64,000 nt of DNA from Paenibacillus sp. FSL H8-0048 (GCF_038002825.1 NZ_JBBODF010000001.1:7006001-7070000); one strand, 5' to 3'; counted from the stretch's first letter, positions 43,273-51,414 are shown. Notes: a model not told the origin generated them from the letters alone. Numbers and translations: made by a program.

Positions 43273-43938
43273 ATGTTTCCCGCGCTTAATCCGATTTCCA
43301 ACGATGAATATCAGGGCAGACTATTCGTATTTGATGGTGTTGACGGTGCAGGAAAGACCACAATGATCGAAATGCTTGCAGAAAAGCTCCGCAAAGAAGG
43401 CAAGCAGGTGCTATTGACTATGCAGCCAACGCCGGAAATGCGCCAGCTCCATATTTTCAGAACGTATATTTATGAACCTGAAAAACGTCATCTTGTAGAT
43501 TATAACGCCTTGCAGATGTATATGTTCGCAGATCGAAAGCAGCACTATAGAGAAATTATTGAGCCTGCCTTGCAAGAGGGGATTTACGTAATCAGTGATC
43601 GTTATATTTATACAATGCTAGCAACAATGATTGCTCGCGGACATTCCCCGGAGCCGTGGCTTATTGAGCTACTTCCATCTATTCGCCAGCCGCATGTGGC
43701 ATTTCTTATGGATGTCGATCTGGAAACGAGTGTTGAAAGAATACAACAACGCAAAAGCTTTGAAGACTCCTTTGTCGAACGGGAACATCTGTTGAAGAGT
43801 CTGACCAGCTACCGGACTGTGGGTGAACATTTTGGAATGCATATCATTTCATCAGCGAACTTAGGAATTGACGCTGCATTTGCCGAAATCGGAGCTATTG
43901 TGGATAACTTAGAGGCGGTCGATCATGGAGCGTCTTAA
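43273..43938 (+). CDS. Thymidylate-kinase-like nucleotide kinase
   Basis: 221 residues. P-loop FDGVDGAGKTTMIEML, the base-recognition region TMQPTPEMRQL in place of the usual REPGGT, YMFADRKQHYREII, SDRYIYTMLA and a LID-like RIQQRKSFED. The missing REPGG motif suggests a substrate other than dTMP. GAGGAGG precedes the ATG. It overlaps the next gene by 14 bases. Confidence 0.8.
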   Translation: MFPALNPISNDEYQGRLFVFDGVDGAGKTTMIEMLAEKLRKEGKQVLLTMQPTPEMRQLHIFRTYIYEPEKRHLVDYNALQMYMFADRKQHYREIIEPALQEGIYVISDRYIYTMLATMIARGHSPEPWLIELLPSIRQPHVAFLMDVDLETSVERIQQRKSFEDSFVEREHLLKSLTSYRTVGEHFGMHIISSANLGIDAAFAEIGAIVDNLEAVDHGAS

Positions 43939-44464
43939 AAAACTCGTTTCTCAATCTATCGTTTATGAACCCATATCCCGTCGTTCCGGAGGTAGATGTG
44001 ACGTCTACGTGGATTCTGCGCATTTACTATACCATCCAGAGGTTTTAACTCTTGCAGCCGAGAAGATGCTTAGTATTGCGTATGAACGGAGAGCCACGCA
44101 TATTGGAGGCGAAGCAACTTCTGCCTTGCCTCTTATCGGTGCAATTATGACTTTAAGTGTTTTAAGAGGACAACAATTGCATGGCTTCATGATCCGCAAG
44201 AAGCTTAAATCTTACGGAAAATCCAGCCTGATTGAGGGCGATTTGCCTTCAGGCAGCCGTGTGTTGCTGATTGACGATGTGACAGGAAGAGGTTCAGCGG
44301 CTGTAAGATGTTGCAAAATTTTGCGTGAATTAGCGGTTACGATAGTAGGGTATTCATCTATTGTTGATCGTCAAGAACAAGCGGAATTTATTTTGCATGA
44401 GCAGTTCGGAGTAGACTTACTTCCGCTTATTTTAATAGATGAATGTCAGAGGGTGCAACTATGA
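43925..44464 (+). CDS. Orotate-phosphoribosyltransferase-like protein
   Basis: 179 residues. The type I PRTase site is clear: GGEATSALPLIGAI, MIRKKLKSYGKSSLIEG (flexible Lys loop of OPRT) and VLLIDDVTGRGSAAV (PRPP-binding). It would attach a base to phosphoribose. Somewhat shorter than PyrE (about 190-210) and not beside pyrimidine genes. It overlaps both neighbours, so it is translationally coupled. Confidence 0.82.
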   Translation: MERLKKLVSQSIVYEPISRRSGGRCDVYVDSAHLLYHPEVLTLAAEKMLSIAYERRATHIGGEATSALPLIGAIMTLSVLRGQQLHGFMIRKKLKSYGKSSLIEGDLPSGSRVLLIDDVTGRGSAAVRCCKILRELAVTIVGYSSIVDRQEQAEFILHEQFGVDLLPLILIDECQRVQL

Positions 44465-44583
44465 CGGATCAGGCAGTGGGAATTATAGGTGGTAGCGGAC
44501 TTTATCAACTGCTAGAGCAGAATATGTCTTTTAAGGCAACAACATCATATGGGAAACCCTCCTCAGACATACAGTGGTATTAG
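44461..44583 (+). pseudogene. MTA-phosphorylase-like N-terminal fragment
   Basis: 40 residues: AVGIIGGSGLYQLLE and TTSYGKPSSDI match the N-terminus of 5'-methylthioadenosine/purine nucleoside phosphorylase. It stops at TAG 44581. ATGA overlap with the gene before. About 150 central residues of the family are missing. Confidence 0.7.
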
Positions 44584-44813
44584 CTCGGGAACGCGGAATG
44601 TGCTATATGTCCCTCGGAGTCGTTACAGATATGGCTTGTGTACTGAACAGCCAGGTACATCCTGAACTGCCGTCTACCCATGAAGAGGTTGTTACAAGCT
44701 TTGCAACCTCCATAGAGAGAATGATGACAGTTTTGGAAGCTGTGCTGGAAATAACGGAACCCGAACAACACAAGTGCGCTTGTGCTACTTCTTTAAAAGG
44801 AGCTCATGGCTAA
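44574..44813 (+). pseudogene. MTA-phosphorylase-like C-terminal fragment
   Basis: 79 residues from GTG 44574: LARERGMCYMSLGVVTDMA corresponds to LARE-x-G-x-CYASIAVVTDYD of MTA phosphorylase, and KCACATSL to its C-terminal CAC motif. It overlaps the N-terminal fragment out of frame, as expected of an internal deletion. Probably not active as a phosphorylase. Confidence 0.65.
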
Positions 44814-44989
44814 TGGTTAATCAATGGCTTAATGTACGTAGTATGCTTACAGAGGAGCAGCTGCATCAGATCTATAAATATGAAGAGATGGAAGAATACC
44901 TGAAATATCACCCAGCCCAGGTTGTTGAGCATGGTGTATCTAAAGAGCGATGGATCGACATTCCACAGCCGATTCTTCAAAGCTATTAA
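44813..44989 (+). pseudogene. TrpB2-like enzyme, N-terminal piece before an in-frame stop
   Basis: 58 residues: MVNQWLNVRSML...VVEHGVSKERWIDIPQP matches the N-terminus of TrpB2 (EVSxERWIxIPEEV). Starts in a TAATG overlap, 10 bases after AAGGAG. It ends at TAA 44987, directly followed in the same frame by ATG 44990 of the main part. Confidence 0.75.
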
Positions 44990-46030
44990 ATGGTTGGCCG
45001 CCAAACGCCATTGCATCGAGCATATCGCTTGGAACAAGCTTTTGAGACAACCAACAGAATCTATATCAAACGTGAAGATACACTGAGTAATGGAAGTTTC
45101 AAAATCACCTCAGCTCTACCACAGGCTTATTATGGTTCAACGGAGGGGAAAGTGTCTGTAATTACCGAAACAGGTGCGGGTCAGACAGGTGTAGCAGCAG
45201 CACTTGCTGCAAAGTTAACTGGTTTGAATTGCAAAGTCTATATGGTTCGCAGTTCTTATGAATTAAAGAAGTTGAGAAGGCTGATGATGGAAACATATGG
45301 TGCTGAAGTAGTCGCTTCTCCAAGTAGTTTAACTGGAGCAGGAAGAGCATTTATAGCAAAAGGAGAAAATAATGGATCGATTGCTTTTGCAACATCTGAG
45401 GTATTGGAGGAAATAGCACTTTCAAAAGGTAGTATGAACATTGCAGGCTCATTATTTGATTTTGTGCTTACATATAACACTGTTATTGGTTTGGAAGTGA
45501 TTGAACAACTCTCCACTAACCATATTGAACCGGATATTGTGATCGGTTGTGTGGGCGGTGGCAGTTCATTCGGAGGATTTGCTCTGCCTATTGTCGATTA
45601 TTATGGAGATCGGTTGGAACGGGTAATATGTACGGAATCCTCAGCCATACCAACGCTCACCAGGGGGGTATACGACTATGATTATGCAGATGGAGAAGGC
45701 GGAGGCAGTAAGTTGCTTATGTATTCCCTAGGTTACGATTTTAATCCGCCCTCGATGCATGCTTCTGGTTTACGGTATCATGCTGCTGCGCCGATCGTAT
45801 CCCACTTTGTCAATCAAGGCATCATTGAAGCTCAGGCCTTTGATGAGGCGGAGGCCATGGCCTCCGCAGTGGAGTTTGCAAGAATTGAAGGGATTATTGC
45901 TTCTCCAGAAAGCTCCTATACCATATATGGCATTAAGAAAATTTGCAGTCAGTATGAGAATAAAAACATAGTCGCCTTGCTTACAGGAAACGGCCAGTTG
46001 GATCTCGAATCCTACGGCGGCTTTTTATGA
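44990..46030 (+). CDS. TrpB2-like PLP-dependent enzyme (tryptophan-synthase beta family), main part
   Basis: 346 residues. Strong likeness to TrpB2: GRQTPLHRAYRLEQAF, PLP Lys in NGSFKITSALPQAYY (GSHK in TrpB), TETGAGQTGVAAALA, YMVRSSYE, IGCVGGGSSFGGFALP, PTLTRGVYDYDYADGEGGG and MHASGLRYH. The changes GSHK to GSFK and SGHGH to TGNGQ point to a different beta-substitution partner than indole. The first 58 residues are cut off by an in-frame TAA; there is no ribosome site before ATG 44990, so expression would need reinitiation or read-through. It overlaps the aminotransferase gene by ATGA. Confidence 0.8.
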   Translation: MVGRQTPLHRAYRLEQAFETTNRIYIKREDTLSNGSFKITSALPQAYYGSTEGKVSVITETGAGQTGVAAALAAKLTGLNCKVYMVRSSYELKKLRRLMMETYGAEVVASPSSLTGAGRAFIAKGENNGSIAFATSEVLEEIALSKGSMNIAGSLFDFVLTYNTVIGLEVIEQLSTNHIEPDIVIGCVGGGSSFGGFALPIVDYYGDRLERVICTESSAIPTLTRGVYDYDYADGEGGGSKLLMYSLGYDFNPPSMHASGLRYHAAAPIVSHFVNQGIIEAQAFDEAEAMASAVEFARIEGIIASPESSYTIYGIKKICSQYENKNIVALLTGNGQLDLESYGGFL

Positions 46031-46995
46031 TCCGGATGCATCTTAATGAGAACCCGTTAGTTGATCAGAGTTATTGCCGTTATCCTGATCCGGGGTATGA
46101 ACAGCTACGAAGCTTGCTTCGTTTGCAGTTTGGTCTACGCGATACGGAGGTCCTGATCGGTAACGGGTCGACGGAAATTATCTCAACTATTTTTCTATGG
46201 GCTCATTTGAATCACAAGAAAATATTGTTTCCATGGCCATCTTATATATTATACCAAGAGTTAGAGAGGGTTTACAACGCCGATGTAATCAGAATCCCAG
46301 TTGGCCTAGGAGAATGGGATGTAGATCAAATCGCTGAAGTGGTGCCGGAGAATTCGCTATTAATTTTGTGTAATCCCAATAATCCCACGGGCAGATATGT
46401 GACTAGGAAAGATATACTAAGGCTTCTCTCCAGTCTGCCGGACTCAACTACGATTCTATTGGATGAGGCCTATATTGAATATATAGATGTACGTGAAATA
46501 GGAGATGATTGTTTTACAATAGATGAGTTACTATATTCGAATTGTATTATCGTACGGACATTTTCTAAATTTTATGCTCTTGCAGGTTTACGGATTGGAT
46601 ATGCCCTGCTTCATCCTGAATTATTCAGAACTTTACGCCCTTATCTGCAATTATGGAATGTGAATATTCCGGCTATTGAAAGGGCGGTAGTTTGTCTCCA
46701 AGATAAGAATCGTTATATGGAAGGCAGGCAGCAGACTATACAATTGCGGGAGATCCTTCAAACAGCTCTTGAACAAGCAGGATTTTTCGTATTACCTTCA
46801 CAGACCAACTTTTTATGTTGTTCACATCCACAGATAGATTTGTGGACAGCAAACTGGAAAAAAGAAGGTTATTATGTTAATCAATTAATTCCATATGCTG
46901 ATTCTGAACTGAGATCCTATGTCAGGTTATCGGTAGAAGACACCAAGGTTATGAAGAGGTTTATAGAGCTTATTAAACAAGAGCGGAGGATATGA
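46027..46995 (+). CDS. HisC-like class I/II aminotransferase, compact form
   Basis: 322 residues against about 350-360 for HisC. N-terminal HLNENPLVDQSYCRYPDPG lacks the stretch after NENP and the preceding helix. PLP site: GNGSTEII, NPNNPTGRYV, LDEAYIEYID and Lys in RTFSKFYALAGLRIGYA. It interconverts amino and keto groups; together with the TrpB2-like protein it may make or modify an amino-acid unit. ATGA-coupled on both sides. Confidence 0.82.
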   Translation: MIRMHLNENPLVDQSYCRYPDPGYEQLRSLLRLQFGLRDTEVLIGNGSTEIISTIFLWAHLNHKKILFPWPSYILYQELERVYNADVIRIPVGLGEWDVDQIAEVVPENSLLILCNPNNPTGRYVTRKDILRLLSSLPDSTTILLDEAYIEYIDVREIGDDCFTIDELLYSNCIIVRTFSKFYALAGLRIGYALLHPELFRTLRPYLQLWNVNIPAIERAVVCLQDKNRYMEGRQQTIQLREILQTALEQAGFFVLPSQTNFLCCSHPQIDLWTANWKKEGYYVNQLIPYADSELRSYVRLSVEDTKVMKRFIELIKQERRI

Positions 46996-48215
46996 TGAGA
47001 AGAATCTTCAAAATACTCTCATACTATGAGGTAGCAATATGGATACGTTTTTTCGGCTCGGCTATTACATCAATTACAAATTTTATGCTTCGTCCGTTTC
47101 TCATCTTATATCTATATGACCGTTTGGAAGGAACAGTTATAGTACCGTTATTGATTGTAGGTCTCCAGCCGCTAGCCAGTATTGCAGTAAGTTTAATAGG
47201 CGGAGGAATTTCAGATCGTTTTGGGCGTAAGCCAGTGATGGTAGCTTCATTACTGGTTCAGGCTATGACGATGACCGGATTTATATTTGCGGATTCAGTT
47301 TGGGCATTTGCAATTCTCAGCTTTTTGAACGGATTTGGTGTGCCACTCTTTGTTCCTGCAGCAAATGCACAAATTGCCGATATTGTACCGCCGGATAAAA
47401 GGGCCGAGGTATTTGCCTTGCTGCATACTGCATTTAACGTAGGTCCAGCCATTGGACCTTTACTTGGATTGGCGGTATTTGCTTGGAATCAGGCTGTTGT
47501 ATTTGCAATTGCATCTGCTGCATTTGGTCTATATACTTTAATTGTATGGTGGAAAATCCCCGAGACTTTACCGCAAAGGGAAGTAATAAATATTAAACAA
47601 AAGGTTCCAAGATTGTCTTGGATAGACAATAAAAAACTTTATCTTTTTACACTTTTCGCCGTTCCCGTCGGTTTACTTTATTCGCAGGTTGAAACGACGC
47701 TTCCTCTTCACCTTAAAGATAACTTTGTAAATCATACGTCAATTCTAGCAGTGCTGTTCACCGTAAATGCTGTTCTGGTAATGAGCTCCAATATCTGGAT
47801 TGCTAAGAAATCAGAGAATAAGTCCTCTAAAAATATGATAACTATAAGCTATATTTTGTTTGCACTGGTCAGCTTTGGATATGGTTATTCACCAAGCTTT
47901 CTTACACTCATTATTGTTGAAATCATCTTCTCCTTATCTGAAATGATTGGAATTAATCACTTGCAGAAATATGTATCTTTAATGGCTCCTTTAGATAAAC
48001 GCGGACGATATTTCTCCATATTCGGAATGTATATGCAGATTCCCCGTTTGATTGGTCCCACTATTTGCGGTTTTGTTTTAGCTAAATTTGGTGGGGGAGT
48101 TATGTTCCTCCTTCTAAGCGCTTTACTCCTGCTAGGAGGTTTAATGCAGTATATACATATGGGTAAGTCTAATCAACAGGGAAATCAAGCGAGCAATATG
48201 ATAAACGTTTCGTAA
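46992..48215 (+). CDS. MFS transporter, likely product exporter
   Basis: 407 residues with twelve membrane helices; the DHA-type loop GGGISDRFGRKPVMVASLL is present, as are GVPLFVPAANAQIADIV and GPAIGPLLG. Last gene of the cluster, overlapping the aminotransferase by four bases and followed by a strong terminator. Its place suggests export of the cluster product, which is inference. Confidence 0.85.
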   Translation: MMRRIFKILSYYEVAIWIRFFGSAITSITNFMLRPFLILYLYDRLEGTVIVPLLIVGLQPLASIAVSLIGGGISDRFGRKPVMVASLLVQAMTMTGFIFADSVWAFAILSFLNGFGVPLFVPAANAQIADIVPPDKRAEVFALLHTAFNVGPAIGPLLGLAVFAWNQAVVFAIASAAFGLYTLIVWWKIPETLPQREVINIKQKVPRLSWIDNKKLYLFTLFAVPVGLLYSQVETTLPLHLKDNFVNHTSILAVLFTVNAVLVMSSNIWIAKKSENKSSKNMITISYILFALVSFGYGYSPSFLTLIIVEIIFSLSEMIGINHLQKYVSLMAPLDKRGRYFSIFGMYMQIPRLIGPTICGFVLAKFGGGVMFLLLSALLLLGGLMQYIHMGKSNQQGNQASNMINVS

Positions 48216-48226
48216 TCCGCAGAATT

Positions 48227-48279
48227 CCTCTTTTGAATTATCTGTTTTATCAGGACAGATAATTCAAAAGAGGTTTTTT
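48227..48279 (+). terminator. Terminator of the riboswitch-controlled cluster
   Basis: Perfect 19-bp arms (48227-48245 and 48255-48273, starting CCTCTTTTG), then six T. Confidence 0.93.
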
Positions 48280-48351
48280 ATGTTTTGTATTCCTAAATGA
48301 AATATCCGTCTGAAGGAATCCTATCAATGTAGATCAGTTCATCCTGGAATG

Positions 48352-48376
48352 AAAAAAAGACGCCGGACAGGCGCCT
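48352..48376 (-). terminator. Terminator of fnr
   Basis: On the minus strand AGGCGCC-TGTCC-GGCGTCT is followed by seven T. Confidence 0.75.
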
Positions 48377-48448
48377 TGACCACTCTATTAAATTTATTGG
48401 GTCAGATATGTTTCAATGAGGTGAATAGAGGGTATTATTGATAGGAAA

Positions 48449-49168
48449 TTAAATTCGGCAAATTTCATTGGGACATAATTCGCAGTGGCAGATTTCCTGC
48501 AGCATCGCCAGATCCTTGATGACAATCATGCCGTTCTCATACTCTACCGCATCTTTTTTACGCAGATCACTTAGCATCCGGTTAACGCTCTCGCGGGTAG
48601 CGCCGATCATGTTGGACAGATCTGTATGCGTGATTTTTTTGTTGATGAGAATGCTGTCGCCCGTCTTCTCACCATAGGTGTTGCCAAGACGGATCAGTGT
48701 GGAGCAGAGTGCGCCCGGTTTGCCGTACATCATCAGATCGCGGAATTTCGTCTGGGTGAGACGGTGATGAATCCCCATCCACTTCATGAAGTCGATGGCG
48801 AAGTCACAGTGCTGGCAGATCAGAATCTCCAGATCCTTCTGCTCGATCACGCCAACTTCACTCTCTTCAATGACTTCGGCTGTGAAGCTGTGCTTCGTGC
48901 TGAAGAACGGGTCAGCCTGACCGACCATGTCGCCGGCCTGATACATATACAGAATCAGTTCTTTGCCTTCGTCTGTAGATTTGGTTAATTTCACACGTCC
49001 ACGCTTGATATAAAACAGTTTATCCGAAAAATCGCCTTCCCAGAACAGGTGTGATCCTTCAGGGACTACGCGTTCCTTCATGGTGACCAGCAGGCGGTTA
49101 AAGTTCTGCTCGGAGAAACAGTTTGTATTGCCGCGGGCTTCGATAACATTATAATGTTCCTTTATCAT
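48449..49168 (-). CDS. fnr: Fnr, oxygen-sensing Crp-family regulator (Bacillus type)
   Basis: 239 residues. Cyclic-nucleotide-binding-like sensor (EGSHLFWEGDFSDKLFYIKRG), dimer helix and helix-turn-helix (HTDLSNMIGATRESVNRML). The C-terminal ICHCELCPNEICRI carries the cysteines that bind the 4Fe-4S cluster in Bacillus Fnr, unlike the N-terminal cluster of E. coli. It activates anaerobic genes through TGTGA-N6-TCACA sites. ATG 49168 is 9 bases after AAAGGGG; ATG 49177 abuts it. A matching box upstream suggests autoregulation. Sites also precede adhE, pflB and nirB. Confidence 0.92.
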   Translation of the reverse strand: MIKEHYNVIEARGNTNCFSEQNFNRLLVTMKERVVPEGSHLFWEGDFSDKLFYIKRGRVKLTKSTDEGKELILYMYQAGDMVGQADPFFSTKHSFTAEVIEESEVGVIEQKDLEILICQHCDFAIDFMKWMGIHHRLTQTKFRDLMMYGKPGALCSTLIRLGNTYGEKTGDSILINKKITHTDLSNMIGATRESVNRMLSDLRKKDAVEYENGMIVIKDLAMLQEICHCELCPNEICRI

Positions 49169-49282
49169 AATCGACATCCCCTTTATTCCCTCAGTTTTTC
49201 AGTAAATTTTAAATTAATTATACCTTGAAATTCCTCTTTATGGGTAAAAATTTTCCCTTAAAAGTGTCGAATTTTTAACATT

Positions 49283-49298
49283 GTGATAATTTTCACTT
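49283..49298. promoter_or_regulatory. Fnr box between fnr and the esterase gene
   Basis: TGTGATAATTTTCACT matches TGTGA-N6-TCACT exactly, about 115 bases before the fnr start. It may also serve a plus-strand transcript ending at 49416. Confidence 0.65.
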
Positions 49299-49331
49299 CA
49301 TTTGTGTGAGATTGCTTACGTTTTTGCCCTG

Positions 49332-49416
49332 AAAAGAGTTCCTGTTCCTGTGTTATAGGATATTATAGCAGCTCCCCCTCTGTTCTGGATAATTCTCGAG
49401 AGGGAGCTGCTTTTTT
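49332..49416 (+). ncRNA. Possible small RNA ending in an orphan terminator
   Basis: AGCAGCTCCC (49367) and GGGAGCTGCT (49402) form a terminator with six T, but no plus-strand gene ends before it. A start near 49332 would be about 41 bases from the Fnr box centre. The -10 is weak. The rest of 49169-49593 shows nothing more. Confidence 0.3.
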
Positions 49417-49593
49417 GGTTTCCCGCAGGGTAATGATGTCCGTACAAATGCCTGAAGTTCAATCCATCAGCCTTGCAGCGGATCTGGTGATATCCGGATT
49501 GCATGAATTGTAAGAGCTTGATAGAATGGCCCTTGAGGAACTTTTTCCTCTATTATCTATTCTATTTATAGAAGGAAAGCTTGAGGGATGATA

Positions 49594-50424
49594 ATGGAAA
49601 CGTTGTTGCTATGGCCTAAAGGGGTGCCAGGAGCGCTGGGAACCAGCGAAGAGGATCAGCCTGCGATTACACCTTATTTAGTGGAAGGCAAGGGGAATGC
49701 TGCTGTGCTGGTCTGTCCGGGAGGCGGGTACGCCATGCGAGCCGACCATGAAGGCGGTCCTGTTGCGGAGTGGCTGAATACGCTGGGCATCTCCGCCTTC
49801 GTACTGCGCTACCGTGTAGCGCCTTATCAATACCCGAGTGCGCTCCAGGATGCGCAACGGGCGCTGCGTACGATCCGCTTCCGCGCGGACGAATTCGGCA
49901 TTGACCCGGACCGTCTCGGCATTATGGGCTTCTCGGCAGGTGGACATCTCGCTTCTACCGCCGGGGTATCTTATGATCTGGGCAATCCTGATCACCCGGA
50001 GCCATTGGAGCGGCTATCCAGCCGTCCTGACCGCCTGATTCTATGCTACCCGGTCATCTCGATGACCGAAGGGGTTACACATCAGGGCTCGAAGGAGAAT
50101 CTGCTGGGAGCTGTTCCCGGTGCAGAGTTGTCGCTTAAGCTCAGCAGCGAGTTCCAGGTAACCCCGGACACGCCGCCAACGTTCCTCTGGCATACCTCGG
50201 ATGATGATTATGTCCCGGTAGAGAACAGCCTGTTGTTTGCTGCAGGGCTTAGCCGTCATAAGGTTCCATTCGATCTGCATATCTATGCACACGGCGTACA
50301 CGGTCTGGGCCTAGCCCCTGAAGAGCCGCACACTAAGACTTGGACGGATGCCTGTGGCTCATGGCTGCAATTGCAAGGGTATACCCGAGCCCCAGGAAAA
50401 GCGGGTACATATTATGGAGCTTAG
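49594..50424 (+). CDS. Alpha/beta hydrolase (esterase/acetylxylan-esterase-like)
   Basis: 276 residues. Oxyanion-hole region VLVCPGGGYAMRADHEG, nucleophile Ser in IMGFSAGGHLAST, Asp in HTSDDDYVPVENS and His in AHGVHGLGL. Members remove acetyl groups from xylan or act on other esters; no signal peptide, so it acts on imported material. ATG 49594 is 6 bases after GAGGG. Confidence 0.85.
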   Translation: METLLLWPKGVPGALGTSEEDQPAITPYLVEGKGNAAVLVCPGGGYAMRADHEGGPVAEWLNTLGISAFVLRYRVAPYQYPSALQDAQRALRTIRFRADEFGIDPDRLGIMGFSAGGHLASTAGVSYDLGNPDHPEPLERLSSRPDRLILCYPVISMTEGVTHQGSKENLLGAVPGAELSLKLSSEFQVTPDTPPTFLWHTSDDDYVPVENSLLFAAGLSRHKVPFDLHIYAHGVHGLGLAPEEPHTKTWTDACGSWLQLQGYTRAPGKAGTYYGA

Positions 50425-50938
50425 ATTTCTACAAGTGACTACAGCGGAAGAAACCGCTGAGGTTGCCCGATTGGCTGCAGAAATATGGCAAGAATATTAT
50501 GTCTCCATTATTACCATCGAGCAGATTGATTACATGATTGAAAAGTTCCAATCGGCTCCCGCGATAACGGATCAAATCCATCATCAGGGCTACGAATATT
50601 ACTTGATCCATAATGGCGATGGCTCTATTGCCGGATATATGTCGGCCAGAGAAGAAGATGGCAAGCTCTTTTTGAGTAAGTTCTATATCGGCAAGGAGTA
50701 CAGGGGGCGCAGCTATGCCAGTCAAGCGTTGGCCTTCCTGGAGAAGCTGTGTGAGGACCGTAATCTGACTCATATCTGGCTGACAGTCAATCGTGACAAC
50801 GAATCCAGTATTGTGGTATATAAGAAAAAAGGCTTCCGTATCCTACGGGAGCAAATGGCGGATATCGGCAATGGATTCGTCATGGATGATTTTATTATGG
50901 AGAAAGAAATTCCGGTTTTTAGAGGGATTTACAGCTAA
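50414..50938 (+). CDS. GNAT family N-acetyltransferase
   Basis: 174 residues. Acetyl-CoA site in LSKFYIGKEYRGRSYASQALAF and the motif B region LTVNRDNESSIVVYKKKGF. The ATG at 50414 overlaps the end of the esterase gene by 11 bases, so translation is coupled. Substrate unknown. Confidence 0.83.
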   Translation: MELRFLQVTTAEETAEVARLAAEIWQEYYVSIITIEQIDYMIEKFQSAPAITDQIHHQGYEYYLIHNGDGSIAGYMSAREEDGKLFLSKFYIGKEYRGRSYASQALAFLEKLCEDRNLTHIWLTVNRDNESSIVVYKKKGFRILREQMADIGNGFVMDDFIMEKEIPVFRGIYS

Positions 50939-50980
50939 TATAAGCCGTCCGGCGCAATATGCTCAGGATGAAACACTATA

Positions 50981-51020
50981 AAACCAGTCTAACGCGGGAA
51001 GTTTGTGTGGGCTGGTTTTT
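50981..51020 (+). terminator. Terminator after the acetyltransferase gene
   Basis: AAACCAG pairs with CTGGTTT across a long loop, then T5. Confidence 0.65.
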
Positions 51021-51105
51021 ATTTAGCAGAAAAAATCCATACAAATGGACATAAAGAGATTTATATTTATATTCACCCTGTCAGAGTTATTCTATAGAAG
51101 AGTGC

Positions 51106-51225
51106 CGGATGAGCCGAAGTGACGGCTTGGCATTCATGAGCAGAATTACTGAAACCCACCCGGCTTCATAAGGTTGAGATGGGTCATCAACGCTACAACT
51201 GGCCGTATTGCGTTCGCAGATTAGA
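51106..51225 (+). other. Stretch with three hairpins upstream of the adhE promoter
   Basis: TGCC...GAGCCG with CGGCTTGGCA; ACCCA with TGGGT; AACGC with GCGTT. It lies before the Fnr/cre promoter region, so it is not the adhE leader. No known RNA class recognised. Confidence 0.3.
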
Positions 51226-51281
51226 CAAATATTAATTAAATAATACATATAATATGGAAAAGATACCGGTAAATGATCGAA

Positions 51282-51295
51282 TGAAAGCGCTTTGA
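51282..51295 (+). promoter_or_regulatory. cre (CcpA) candidate before adhE
   Basis: TGAAAGCGCTTTGA agrees with the cre consensus at 13 of 14 positions. Confidence 0.6.
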
Positions 51296-51321
51296 AAACA
51301 ACTCAAAAAAAACTTTAAACT

Positions 51322-51339
51322 TTGTGAAAGATTTCACTA
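51322..51339. promoter_or_regulatory. Fnr box, also Rex-like, before adhE
   Basis: TTGTGAAAGATTTCACTA contains TGTGA-N6-TCACT (Fnr) and is also close to the Rex motif TTGTGAA-N4-TTCACAA. It lies about 85 bases before the start codon. Confidence 0.7.
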
Positions 51340-51414
51340 TACAAGGTGAAAAGGATGTGCTAAGATAAATGTATAGAAAGAAACAACCTAAAAATTGACA
51401 GGAGGACGAGGGAG

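Noticed and set aside
39589-48215. Classical lasso-peptide cluster
   Set aside because: Leader motif and RRE are present, but no asparagine-synthetase-like cyclase, no transglutaminase-like protease, and the core would have five residues.
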